A stretch of DNA of 56,549 bases from Planctomycetota bacterium (GTDB lineage Bacteria; Planctomycetota; Phycisphaerae; UBA1845): contig JAKQDH010000107.1 of NCBI GenBank assembly GCA_029558835.1, positions 1 through 56,549 of the forward strand, given 5' to 3'. Under the pieces are notes generated by a model that was not told the origin of the DNA, did no database searches, and worked only from the letters and a program-made list of their open reading frames with translations. Made by a program: the position numbers and the translations under genes. Position 1 is the first letter of the stretch, and each line of letters starts with the position of its first letter. Below are positions 16,350 to 25,425 of the stretch, piece after piece.

Positions 16350-18302
16350 ATGAACAACCACTCCCAACAGGGCTTCTTCACCGTCGAAGGCAAGAACCTG
16401 GCTTTCACCTTCTTCCTCATCGCATCGCTGTTCCTTCTCTGGGGATTCTGCAACTCGATGATCGATACGATGGACAAGCACTTCCAGGATCAGTTGAACC
16501 TCACGAAGGCGCAATCCGCCTGGGTGCAGTTCGCGCATTACATGGGGTACGCCCTGATGGCGCTGCCCGCCGGCCTGGTCACACGGCGGCTCGGCTACAA
16601 GTACGGCATCATCTTCGGCCTGTTGCTGGTGGGCGTCGGCGCCTTCTGGTTCCTGCCGGCAACCCGCATCTCGCAGTTCTGGGCGTTCCTGCTGGGGGTG
16701 TGCGTGATCGCGATGGGCCTGACGGTCCTCGAGACCGTGGCCAACCCCTACACGACCGTCCTGGGGCCGAAGCAATACGGCGCCTCGCGCATCAACCTGG
16801 CCCAGTCCTTCAACGGCATCGGCTGGATCCTCGGCCCCATCGCGGGCGCGTCCTTCTTCTATTCGGAGGGCGGGGTCCAGAAGGCGCACGGCCAGCTGTT
16901 CATCCCGTATCTGGGCGTCGGCGTGCTGGTGCTCATCCTTGCCCTGCTCGTCCACCGCGCCTACGTCCCCGACATCAAGGTCGAGGATGAATATCACACG
17001 GACGACCATGCGAACACCGGGTGGAAGAAGAACCACGGGCTCGTTCTGCTGATGCTGATCTTGAACGTGGGGGCGGTGGCGCTTTCCACCTATCTGGTCT
17101 TGCACACGATTCTGCCCGCCGCCTCGAAAACGGTGACCGAAGCGCACGTGGATGCTTACTGGTGGGCCTTCATCGCCATCGTGGTGGCTGCAATCCCGAT
17201 CCTGGTCATCGCCGCAAAGCGCGTCACCACCCATAGCATCTGGGCGCACCCGCACTTCAGCGGCGCCACGCTCGCCCAGTTCTTCTACGTGGCTGCCCAA
17301 GCCGGCATCTTCAGTTTCTTCATCAACAGCATGACGGTGGACAAGCACAACGGCTCCTCGATCGTCCCGGAATTGCCCGCGTCCTGGGCCGGCGGCATGG
17401 CCGCCAACAAGCACTGGATCGAAGTGCGCACGTCCCTCTCCGGGGCGGATATTGTTAATCTCTCCGCACTCGCCGAAAGGTTGAAGAACAAGCCCGACCC
17501 TGTGGCGGCTTTCCTGGCCTCCCAGCTTCCCGCAACCACGCTGAGGCTGCTCGCCCAGGATCCGGGCACGGCCCCGGAAGCCGCCTTGCGCAAGGCGCTG
17601 GTGAATGACCTCAACGGCATCATGCGCCAGGAGCTCGATCCCAAACAGGGCAAACCCGCCTTCTATGACGCCGAACGCTTCCGTGGCGTGGCGCTGAGCG
17701 ACAAGGCCCGGCAGTTGGCCGGACGCCGGCTCGAGGTGGAAAACGACCATCTCCGCTTCAACCGTCTCCTGCTCGCGGAAGCCCTTCCCGGCCTGGTCAG
17801 GTTCCGTGACGGCGTGTGGTGCATCAGCGACGCCGGCGCCGGATACCTCTCGTCGCTGGCCTTCGGCTTCTTCCTCCTCGGCCGGCTGATCAGCGCCTGG
17901 GCGATGCGCCGCGCGCCGGCGCACAAGATGGTCGGCGCGTTCGCGCTGGCCAACGTGATCCTCTGCGCCCTGGTCATTGCCAAGCTCGGCTGGCTCTCGG
18001 TCGCCGGCGTCTTTCTCACCTACTTCTTCATGTCGCTGATGTTCCCGACCATCTTCGCCCTTGGCATCTTCGGGCTGGGCTCTCAGGCGAAGAAGAAAGC
18101 CGCCGCCTTCATCGTCATGTCCATCACCGGCGGCGCGCTCATGCCGAAGCTCATGGGCCGGCTCGGCGACGTCTACGACATGTCCACCAGCTTCTGGATC
18201 CCCTTGGGCTGCTTCGTGTTGATCCTGGTCTACGGCTTCAGCTGGTCCAAGCTCAGCCAGGCCGAAGGCATCGTGGGCATGAAGACCGCCGGCGGCCATT
18301 GA
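16350..18302 (+). CDS. FHS-family sugar:proton symporter (FucP-like) with large insertion
   Basis: This 650-residue membrane protein belongs to the fucose/galactose:H+ symporter branch of the major facilitator superfamily. It shows FFLIASLFLLWGFCNSMID (TM1), GLVTRRLGYKYGIIFG, ETVANPYTTVLGP and LAQSFNGIGWILGP, all characteristic of FucP-like proteins. Usual length is about 410-440 residues; the excess is one hydrophilic insertion at about residues 326-490, between TM7 (AQFFYVAAQAGIFSFFINSM) and TM8 (YLSSLAFGFFLLGRLISAW), placed by MFS topology on the outer side of the inner membrane. It likely imports a sugar released by the neighbouring hydrolases. It is 103 bases after the sialidase-like gene. 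Confidence 0.9.
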   Translation: MNNHSQQGFFTVEGKNLAFTFFLIASLFLLWGFCNSMIDTMDKHFQDQLNLTKAQSAWVQFAHYMGYALMALPAGLVTRRLGYKYGIIFGLLLVGVGAFWFLPATRISQFWAFLLGVCVIAMGLTVLETVANPYTTVLGPKQYGASRINLAQSFNGIGWILGPIAGASFFYSEGGVQKAHGQLFIPYLGVGVLVLILALLVHRAYVPDIKVEDEYHTDDHANTGWKKNHGLVLLMLILNVGAVALSTYLVLHTILPAASKTVTEAHVDAYWWAFIAIVVAAIPILVIAAKRVTTHSIWAHPHFSGATLAQFFYVAAQAGIFSFFINSMTVDKHNGSSIVPELPASWAGGMAANKHWIEVRTSLSGADIVNLSALAERLKNKPDPVAAFLASQLPATTLRLLAQDPGTAPEAALRKALVNDLNGIMRQELDPKQGKPAFYDAERFRGVALSDKARQLAGRRLEVENDHLRFNRLLLAEALPGLVRFRDGVWCISDAGAGYLSSLAFGFFLLGRLISAWAMRRAPAHKMVGAFALANVILCALVIAKLGWLSVAGVFLTYFFMSLMFPTIFALGIFGLGSQAKKKAAAFIVMSITGGALMPKLMGRLGDVYDMSTSFWIPLGCFVLILVYGFSWSKLSQAEGIVGMKTAGGH

Positions 18303-18359
18303 ACCCGCCGCCGGTCATGGAGCCTGCCCCAAACCGGGAATGGCGGAAACGCGAGTGAA

Positions 18360-20918
18360 ATGGACTACCGCCCATGGCTCACCCTGTTGGCGGCGTTGCT
18401 GACGCACGCCGCGGTCGGTGCGGCCCCGACCGACTCGATCCGTTGGACCGAACTGCCGCCGCTGCCTGATCCGCTGGGCTTCGCCGGCCCCTTCGTCGGC
18501 AACCACAACGGGGCGTTGCTCGTCGCCGGCGGCGCGAATTTCCCTGGGCAGCTCCCGTGGGAAGGCGGCAGCAAGGTCTGGTCTGATGCCGTCTTCGTGC
18601 TCGAGACCGCTCACGGCGCATGGAAAGCCGCCGGCACCCTGCCGCGCCCGCTGGGCTACGGCGTGTCGCTGAGCGTTAACGACGGCGTGGTGTGCCTCGG
18701 CGGCAGCGACGCGCACCGGCATTACGCGGAGGTATTCCTCTTGCGGTGGCAAGCCGGGGCAATCACGACGTCCCCGTTGCCGCCCCTGCCCAAGCCGTGC
18801 GCCAACCTGAGTGGCGGGTTGCTGGGCACCACGATCGTCGTCGCCGGCGGCATCGAAACACCCGGCGCGACGACGGCGCTGAGATCCTTCTGGGCGCTCG
18901 ACCTCGCTGAGACGCCGCCGCAGTGGCGGGAGCTTGAACCCTGGCCGGGCCCGGGACGGATGCTGGCCGTGGCGGCGGTACAGGACCAGTCGTTCTTCCT
19001 GGTGAGCGGCGCGGCGTTGAGCGCCGATGCCCAGGGGAAACCGGTGCGCCGCTACTTGAATGACGCCTACCGCTACACCCGGGGCCACGGTTGGAGGCGC
19101 ATCGCCGATCTACCCCGACCCGCCGTGGCCGCGCCCACGCCCGCACCCGCGCTGGGCCAATCCACCTTCCTGGTGCTCGGCGGCGACGATGGCTCCCTCG
19201 TCGACTTCCAACCGCCTGGGCAGCACCCCGGATTCCCCCGGACGATGCTGGCCTATCACACGATCACCGACACCTGGAAACCGCTGGGGACAATGCCCGC
19301 GGCGCACGTGACCACCACCCTGACGCGCTGGAATGGCGGCTGGGTCATGCCCACCGGCGAAATCCGCCCCGGCGTGCGGTCGCCGGCGACGTGGTCCCTG
19401 CAGGCCGCTTTCCGCAAGGCGGCGTTCGGTTGGATCAACTACAGCATGGTGTTCCTGTATCTGCTGGCCATGGTCGGGATCGGGGTCGTCTGCTCGAAGC
19501 GGAACCGGAGCACCAACGATTTCTTCCGCGGCGGCCAGCGCATTCCCTGGTGGGCGGCCGGCCTGAGCATCTTCGCGACCATGCTCAGTTCCATCACCTT
19601 CATGGCCATCCCCGCCGCGGCCTACACCGACGGCTGGAATCTGTTCCTGGCCAACACCTACATCCTGATCACCCCCCTGGTGGTGTTCGTCTACCTGCCG
19701 TTCTACCGCCGACTCAACGTCACCTCGGCCTACGAGTACCTGGAACGGCGGTTCAATCTGGCCATCCGGCTGGCAGGCAGCACCCTGTTCATGGTGTATC
19801 AGTGCGGACGCATCGCCATCGTGCTCTACCTGCCCGCCCTCGCGCTCGCCACCGTGAGCGACTTCGACGTCCGGACCTGCATCCTCGTCATGGGCGTGCT
19901 GTGCATCCTGTACACGGTGATCGGCGGCATCGAGGCCGTGATCTGGACCGACGTGGCGCAGGCCTTCGTCCTCATGGGCGGCGCACTGTTCAGCCTCGGG
20001 TTCATCCTGTCCCGCGTCCAGGGCGGACTGGGCGAGGCCATCCGCGTCGCCGCTGAAGGCCGGCACTTCTTCGAAACGATCAACTGGAGCTGGGATCTCA
20101 CCGTAGCCTCGGGCTGGGTCATTCTGCTCGGAAGCCTGTTTCACAATCTGTTGGCCTACACCGCAAGCCAGGATGTCGTGCAGCGCTACGTGACCACGCC
20201 CGATCAGCGGACCGCGGCCCGCGGCATCTGGCTCAACGCCTTGGTCTCCGTGCCTGCGCAGGCGGTGTTCTTCGCCATGGGCACGGCGCTGTTCGTCTTC
20301 TACAAGCAGCAACCGCCCCTGCTCGATGTCACGCTGCACAACGACGCCATTTTCCCGTTCTTCATCGTCTCCCAGCTCCCGGTCGGCGTGGCGGGATTGA
20401 TCGTGGCCGGCATTTTCGCCGCCGCACAATCCACCCTGGCCAGCAGCATGAACTCCATCGCCACGGCTTACGTCACCGATTTTCATCGCCGGCTGCGACC
20501 GGATCGGGGGGACCACGCCTATCTCCGCATCGCGCGCCTCGCCACCGTCGTCGTGGGCGTGGCAGGCACGGGCATCGCCCTGGTGATGGCCGCCATCGAC
20601 ATCCGGTCGCTGTACATGGCCTTTCTCGAAATCCTCGGTCTGTTGGGCGGAACGTTGAGCGGGTTGTTTGTGCTGGGCATTTTCAGCCGGCGGGCTTCCG
20701 CCCGGGGCGCGCTCGTGGGAGCCGTGCTGAGTGCGGCGATTGTCTCCTCGGTCCGCCTGATTCAGCCCCTCAACGTCTACGCCTACGCACCGATCGGGCT
20801 GATCTCCGTGGTCGTCATCGGATGGCTGGCGAGCCTCGTCCTGCCGGCCTCGACCCGGAATCTCGACGGACTCACCCTGCACACGATGCACGCGGACTCG
20901 AAGGTCCAAGCCGAGTGA
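18360..20918 (+). CDS. kelch/NanM-like domain fused to sodium:solute symporter
   Basis: An 852-residue fusion. After a signal-like start, residues about 25-345 form a kelch-type propeller (LLVAGGANFP, VVCLGGSD, IVVAGGIE, FLVLGGDD) like N-acetylneuraminate mutarotase (NanM, the cyclically permuted mutarotase group). From about 358 a sodium:solute symporter follows, with FFRGGQRIPWWAAGLSIFATMLSSITFMAIPA as the diagnostic SSS signature, then about a dozen further hydrophobic helices. Sodium symporters of this branch include sialic acid transporters. The propeller would sit outside the inner membrane and convert the sugar anomer directly at the transporter mouth. Such fusions are known from planctomycete and verrucomicrobial genomes. 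A GntR-type regulator gene converges on it. Confidence 0.9.
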   Translation: MDYRPWLTLLAALLTHAAVGAAPTDSIRWTELPPLPDPLGFAGPFVGNHNGALLVAGGANFPGQLPWEGGSKVWSDAVFVLETAHGAWKAAGTLPRPLGYGVSLSVNDGVVCLGGSDAHRHYAEVFLLRWQAGAITTSPLPPLPKPCANLSGGLLGTTIVVAGGIETPGATTALRSFWALDLAETPPQWRELEPWPGPGRMLAVAAVQDQSFFLVSGAALSADAQGKPVRRYLNDAYRYTRGHGWRRIADLPRPAVAAPTPAPALGQSTFLVLGGDDGSLVDFQPPGQHPGFPRTMLAYHTITDTWKPLGTMPAAHVTTTLTRWNGGWVMPTGEIRPGVRSPATWSLQAAFRKAAFGWINYSMVFLYLLAMVGIGVVCSKRNRSTNDFFRGGQRIPWWAAGLSIFATMLSSITFMAIPAAAYTDGWNLFLANTYILITPLVVFVYLPFYRRLNVTSAYEYLERRFNLAIRLAGSTLFMVYQCGRIAIVLYLPALALATVSDFDVRTCILVMGVLCILYTVIGGIEAVIWTDVAQAFVLMGGALFSLGFILSRVQGGLGEAIRVAAEGRHFFETINWSWDLTVASGWVILLGSLFHNLLAYTASQDVVQRYVTTPDQRTAARGIWLNALVSVPAQAVFFAMGTALFVFYKQQPPLLDVTLHNDAIFPFFIVSQLPVGVAGLIVAGIFAAAQSTLASSMNSIATAYVTDFHRRLRPDRGDHAYLRIARLATVVVGVAGTGIALVMAAIDIRSLYMAFLEILGLLGGTLSGLFVLGIFSRRASARGALVGAVLSAAIVSSVRLIQPLNVYAYAPIGLISVVVIGWLASLVLPASTRNLDGLTLHTMHADSKVQAE

Positions 20919-20971
20919 TCGGACCGGTGCGCACGCTCACGACTGTCGCGACGCACGTTGCGGGCACACGC

Positions 20972-22057
20972 TCATACGGTCTCCCCAGGACTGAAGTTGG
21001 GGATCAGCCGGACCGGGCGACCGGCCGTGGGCCCCAGGCGGACCATCTGCAGGATCATCTGGAACAGCTGGCGGGCAAACCGGGCGGGATCGCTGCTGTA
21101 ACGGGCAACTCGCGGGGTGACGAAATCGAGGAAGTAATCGTCATCGCGGGAAATGACCGCAACGTCGCCCGGCAATCGCCGCCTTTGTTGCAGGAGCAGC
21201 GTCAACACAGTCAGCACGTGGGCTGAACGCGCCACCAGAAAGCCCGTCGGCGGCTTGGCCCACCGGAGCGCCCCTTCCAGAAGACGAATAATCCCCGCCC
21301 GCGTGCCGTCGTGTCTCAAAACGACCGGCGGCGGGCCATCGGCGGCACCCCCGCACAACCCCGCCTCGCTCTCCGCATCCCCGCTGGTGCCCGAAGCGGG
21401 AATGACCAGTGCCAGACGCTCGTGTCCCCGGCGCCGGAACACGCCCACGGCGTGGTGACAGGCCGCCCGATGGTCGATATCCACCGAGGGCAACGGCAGC
21501 CCGGGAGCACACGACCCCGCCACCAGGCAGGGCAGGTTGCGCTCGCGAAACCACTGCTGGCTGGCCGGAGTCGATAGCAGGAGGATCCAGAGGGATGCCG
21601 GGGCGGTGTAAACCACTTGTTCCAGGGATCGGTGCGAATGGCCGGCGGTGCCGGCACGCCCACTGGCGTGATACTCCAATCGGTACCCCACCTTCGCCAG
21701 GTTGGAGCGGACTTCATCGATCCAAAACAGGACAAACGGCGGCAGCGCCTTCAAGGTGACGGGCGAGAGCAGTCCGATGACCTTCTGCCGAGCGGCCGGA
21801 ATCCGCCGTCCGCGCCGGGCGATGATCCGCCGGCGGCGGCCTTGCGCCACCTCCACCCGGCGCTCGCGTTCCAACACCTTCAGGGCCTGGCGCAGCGTCG
21901 GGCGGCTGATCTGGAACTCCTCGCAGAGCTCCCGCTCCCCCGGCAGAAACTCCGTCCAACGCCCCGAATCGAGTTGGGCCAGCAGCACCTGGGCGGCGCT
22001 CTCCGCCAGGGTCTGCCGGTGCGGCAGCACCAGCTCATGGGTCGAGTCGGGTGTCAC
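20972..22057 (-). CDS. GntR-type regulator with LacI-like sensor domain
   Basis: This 361-residue protein has an N-terminal winged helix of the GntR family (LPGERELCEEFQISRPTLRQ, about 39-58) and a C-terminal periplasmic-binding-protein-like sensor (VIGLLSPVT, then VDIDHRAACHHAVGVFRRRGHERLALVIP and VAVISRDDD), the AraR-like arrangement common in Verrucomicrobia. It should bind a sugar and control uptake or hydrolysis genes. The start is a GTG at 22057, which overlaps an 8-base-arm palindrome, suggesting autoregulation. Convergent with the symporter and divergent from the PEP-CTERM gene. Confidence 0.85.
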   Translation of the reverse strand: MTPDSTHELVLPHRQTLAESAAQVLLAQLDSGRWTEFLPGERELCEEFQISRPTLRQALKVLERERRVEVAQGRRRRIIARRGRRIPAARQKVIGLLSPVTLKALPPFVLFWIDEVRSNLAKVGYRLEYHASGRAGTAGHSHRSLEQVVYTAPASLWILLLSTPASQQWFRERNLPCLVAGSCAPGLPLPSVDIDHRAACHHAVGVFRRRGHERLALVIPASGTSGDAESEAGLCGGAADGPPPVVLRHDGTRAGIIRLLEGALRWAKPPTGFLVARSAHVLTVLTLLLQQRRRLPGDVAVISRDDDYFLDFVTPRVARYSSDPARFARQLFQMILQMVRLGPTAGRPVRLIPNFSPGETV

Positions 22058-22078
22058 TGGTCAGGCTGTTTGACCAGT
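22056..22078. promoter_or_regulatory. candidate operator of the GntR-type regulator
   Basis: ACTGGTCA-N7-TGACCAGT is a perfect inverted repeat with 8-base arms overlapping the GTG start of the regulator gene and lying upstream of the divergent PEP-CTERM gene. Size and spacing suit a dimeric winged-helix repressor. Confidence 0.5.
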
Positions 22079-22272
22079 ACGTTGCCCTTGAGCCCCCCTC
22101 CAGGCAAGCCGAAAGTCTCTTCAAGCAACGGAATCATCTGGCGGCGTCAGGGCGCTCCTGGGCTTCGCGGATCCCCGGATTGCGGGTTGGCGCCGCCCGG
22201 GTCGCAACGCCGATGCGGAATGACCGGCCGTCTGAGCGACAACGGAACACCGAATGCGAAAGGACCAGCGAT

Positions 22273-23220
22273 ATGAGTAAAGTGGCCGTGGGACTGATCA
22301 GCCTGGTGCTGACATCGGTCAGTTTCGCCCAAACAACCGTCTACTGGACCGGCAACGAAGACCGGTGGGGCGGCGGCAGCCAGACCGGCACCGCCGATGA
22401 CAACTTCAGCCTGACGCCCGGGGGAGCGGACTGGAAGAAGGTCTCCGCCGGCGAAACCTACCATCACGTGTACGACCGATCGCCGGCCGGTCTCATGCCG
22501 GGAGCCAATTACACGGTCTCCATGAATCGCGCCAACCAGACGATTGCCTCGATGGCCTTGGTCGGATCGGGCGGCGACGGCTTCACCTTCAACACGGTGG
22601 GCAACAACTCGTTGGGGATGCGGCTGGCAGGGCCGGTCACCGCAAGCGATGGCTGGCATGGGTTCCTGAATGGAGGGGGCAATTCCCTCGCCCTGACAAC
22701 CGATATCACCTTCGATGTCGCCGCAGGTGCCGGCGTGACTCTCGGCTACCCCTTGACGGGGACCTTCGGCATCACCAAGACCGGTTCGGGTTCCTTGCTG
22801 ATGGTCGGCGACCATCTTCACTCCGGGGAGACCGGCGTCAGTGGCGGGATCTTCGGCGGCAACGGCAGCCTGGGTGGCAACCTGGGCCTGGCGTCGGGCA
22901 CCCGGTGGCACTTCGATGAGGCCTTTACCCTCAGCGTGGCCGGCACAACCACCTTCAGCCATGCTTCCTTTGGCATTGCCGATTTGGTCGGGTTGGACTC
23001 CTCGACAGCGGAGGGCACGTATACCCTCATCACGGGCACGGTGGTTGGCAACTTCGACAACGTCGGTTGGGTTAACGCCGCCGATATCGGCGGTGGCAAG
23101 AGCGCCTACTTCGAGGTCGGCGGCCTCAACCTGATCGTGGTGCCGGAACCCTCGATCTTCGCCTTGGCAGGCGTGGGCCTCGCCGGCTTGCTCCTCATCC
23201 GCCGTCGCGGGACGGGTTGA
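22273..23220 (+). CDS. PEP-CTERM sorted exported protein
   Basis: A 315-residue protein starting at MSKVAVGLISLVLTSVSFA, a clear signal peptide; the frame is open upstream but that part is not protein-like. The C-terminus has the sorting signal VPEPSIFALAGVGLAGLL followed by RRR: the PEP motif, a membrane helix and a basic end, recognised by exosortase. The middle is rich in Gly, Thr and Ser and looks like a beta-helix of autotransporter-type repeats (FGITKTGSGSLLMVGDH). It is likely an envelope or matrix protein; no enzymatic motif is visible. It lies between the divergent regulator and a sulfatase. Confidence 0.85.
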   Translation: MSKVAVGLISLVLTSVSFAQTTVYWTGNEDRWGGGSQTGTADDNFSLTPGGADWKKVSAGETYHHVYDRSPAGLMPGANYTVSMNRANQTIASMALVGSGGDGFTFNTVGNNSLGMRLAGPVTASDGWHGFLNGGGNSLALTTDITFDVAAGAGVTLGYPLTGTFGITKTGSGSLLMVGDHLHSGETGVSGGIFGGNGSLGGNLGLASGTRWHFDEAFTLSVAGTTTFSHASFGIADLVGLDSSTAEGTYTLITGTVVGNFDNVGWVNAADIGGGKSAYFEVGGLNLIVVPEPSIFALAGVGLAGLLLIRRRGTG

Positions 23221-23262
23221 GCCGTTGATCCGGCGCCCGGGGAGCCGAAGCTGATCGGAGTC

Positions 23263-24828
23263 ATGCCAATGCCGCCCTCGATGCTCGCCGTCAGCTCGCT
23301 CTCCGCGGCGCTGCTGGCGGCTTCGATGCTGCCGGGCCGGGCTGCAAGCGCCCCCGGCACCGAGCAGAGACCGAACATCGTGCTGATCATCTCCGAGGAC
23401 AACGGCCCGCACTTCGGTTGCTACGGTGATCCTTACGCTCAAACGCCGAACCTGGACCGGTTGGCGTCCCAGGGCGTGCGCTTCGAGCGCGCCTACATCA
23501 CCCAGGCCGGGTGCAGCCAATCGCGCTCGAGCATCCTGACCGGGCTGTATCCGCACCAGAACGGGCAGCTCGGCCTGGCAACCTGGGGCTACCGCCTGTA
23601 TCGCGAGGACACGCCGAGCCTCCCGCGCAGCCTCAAGGCGGCTGGCTATCGCACCGGCAGGATCGGCAAACTGCACGTCAATCCGGAATCCGCCTTTCCC
23701 TGCGACCTGCAGGAAATCCCCGGAGGCAACTTTGCGCGCAAGCACTTGGCCGCCTATGCCCAGCATGCGGAGCGTTTCTTCAAGGCCGATGCCCGGCCGT
23801 TCTTTCTGCATATCAACTATCCCGAGGCGCACGATCCTTTCCTGAAACAAGTGGACGGCTTGCCGAAGCAGCCGCTCACGGGCACGGACGTGCAATCGCT
23901 GCCCTGCTTCGGCATCGATCCGCCCGAACTCCGGCAACTCATGGCGGATTACTACAACTGCCTGAGCCGCCTGGATTCGCTGATCGGCGACTTGCTCGCT
24001 GCGCTCGATCGCTCCGGCAAGGCTGGCAATACCCTGATCATCTACCTCGGCGACCACGGTCCCGACCTGCTGCGCGGCAAACGCAGTTCCTACGAGGGCG
24101 GCACGCGCGTTCCCTTGATCATCCGCTGGCCGGACAAGGCCCGCCCGCAAGTGCGCGCGGAGCTCGTCTCCACGATTGATCTCATGCCCACGCTCCTCGC
24201 GATCAGCGGCGCGACCGCGGTGCCCAACCTGCCGGGACAATCGCTCGTCCCGCTGCTGGCCGGTGAACGGCCGGCGTGGCGCGACACGGTGTTCACCGAA
24301 TTCCACACCCATGCCGCCCGGGCCAATTTCTTTCCGCAACGCGCCGCCCATGGGCAACGCTACAAGCTCATCGAAAACCTGCTCCCGGACGAAGCCAATC
24401 CCGACATGGAGAAGATCGACAAGGAACTGCCGTTTGTGGCCTCTGCCGTGGCCGCCGCCAGGCCGGAAGTGCGCGCCGCCTACGAACTCCAACAGCGGCC
24501 CCCGCGCTTCGAACTCTACGACCTGCAGACTGATCCCTGCGAGTTCCACAATCTCGCGGCGTCCGCCGCGCACGCCGCCCAGCTCGCGAACCTCAAGCAG
24601 CGTCTCCTCGCCTGGCGGGAGCAAACCCGGGACCCGCTCCTGAACCCCACGAACCTCGCCCGGCTCAAAGCGGAGGTTTACGCCGTGAGCAGCAAAGCCG
24701 AGGGCAAGGCTATCGACTGGGGCTACCCCGACTACTTTTTCGGCAGAGAACCCGCCGTCCCGCGCGACACCGCGCCTGCGGCCGAGAAGCCGGCCAGGAA
24801 GAAGAACAAGAAACAGCCCGCCGAGTGA
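23263..24828 (+). CDS. secreted sulfatase, heparan-sulfatase-like, with CSQSR active site
   Basis: A 521-residue protein with a signal peptide of about 30 residues. ISEDNGPHFGCYG (about 44-55) supplies metal ligands, and ITQAGCSQSRSSILTGLYPH carries the cysteine (Cys84) expected to become formylglycine. The usual CxPxR is CSQSR here, with Gln where Pro is expected. IYLGDHGPDLLRGK and YEGGTRVPLIIRWP are typical of sulfatases near the N-sulfoglucosamine sulfohydrolase group. The protein ends in a lysine-rich tail. Several ATG codons cluster at the start (23263, 23269, 23281); I kept the first, which has GGAG close by. Confidence 0.9.
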   Translation: MPMPPSMLAVSSLSAALLAASMLPGRAASAPGTEQRPNIVLIISEDNGPHFGCYGDPYAQTPNLDRLASQGVRFERAYITQAGCSQSRSSILTGLYPHQNGQLGLATWGYRLYREDTPSLPRSLKAAGYRTGRIGKLHVNPESAFPCDLQEIPGGNFARKHLAAYAQHAERFFKADARPFFLHINYPEAHDPFLKQVDGLPKQPLTGTDVQSLPCFGIDPPELRQLMADYYNCLSRLDSLIGDLLAALDRSGKAGNTLIIYLGDHGPDLLRGKRSSYEGGTRVPLIIRWPDKARPQVRAELVSTIDLMPTLLAISGATAVPNLPGQSLVPLLAGERPAWRDTVFTEFHTHAARANFFPQRAAHGQRYKLIENLLPDEANPDMEKIDKELPFVASAVAAARPEVRAAYELQQRPPRFELYDLQTDPCEFHNLAASAAHAAQLANLKQRLLAWREQTRDPLLNPTNLARLKAEVYAVSSKAEGKAIDWGYPDYFFGREPAVPRDTAPAAEKPARKKNKKQPAE

Positions 24829-24919
24829 GCCTCCTCAGGGCGAGGCCACCGGGCGCTCTTGAACGTCAATCCGGGCAGGACCCCGCGGTCGTAACCAAGG
24901 GCATCCACACCCCCACACC

Positions 24920-25333
24920 ATGAGATCCCGCTTCCCCCTCCTCGCCGCCATGGCGGTCGCTCTCGGTGCGACCTTGGGCGTTCGGCATTCCGCCTGCTCG
25001 GCTTCGCCGCAGCCCAACGTTCTCATGATCATCTCGGCGAAAAGCAGCATCTGCACAAGTTCACCCTCTGGGATCGCTCCACGCGACTGCCGTTCATCGT
25101 CGTCGCTCCGGGCGTGACGCGCGACCACACCCGTAAGGAACGCCCTGTGAGTTTCATATCGGAGCGATCCCAACGAGTGGACTAAGGGTCTGTGCAAAAA
25201 TTCTTGCACAGACCCTAACCTCGCCGGCAACCCCGAGTTCGCGGACGTCAAAGCCGACCTGGCGAACTGGCTGCCCAGGACCGATGCCCCGAGCCTGTCA
25301 GCCAAAGCCAAGCGCAAGAAGAAAGAGCCGTGA
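24920..25333 (+). pseudogene. sulfatase remnant with deleted middle
   Basis: The start (MRSRFPLLAAMAVALGATLG, signal peptide, then PNVLMIIS) is that of a sulfatase. It then jumps directly to a late sulfatase segment readable as GEKQHLHKFTLWDRSTRLPF and IVVAPGVTRDHTRKERPVSF in another frame. After a palindromic insert comes a typical C-terminal end (LAGNPEFADVKADLANWLP). The active-site region is missing, so it cannot be functional. It most resembles iduronate-2-sulfatase-like proteins. Confidence 0.75.
25185..25216. repeat. perfect 13-bp-arm hairpin inside the sulfatase remnant
   Basis: AGGGTCTGTGCAA and TTGCACAGACCCT flank the six-base loop AAATTC. It lies exactly between two homologous parts of the decayed sulfatase, so it looks inserted or generated during decay. 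It could also act as a bidirectional terminator. Confidence 0.6.
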
Positions 25334-25425
25334 CGGCCGCAATAACCGCATTGACCCGTGGCGGGGCCGTGGGCGACAACTGCGGCGGTTGCACACACGA
25401 CGACCCATCCACGCCCATCCCGCCG

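Noticed and set aside
12588..18299. Three long antisense frames opposite the sulfatase, sialidase-like and FHS genes
   Set aside because: They mirror real genes with clear motifs and lack start signals or family features.
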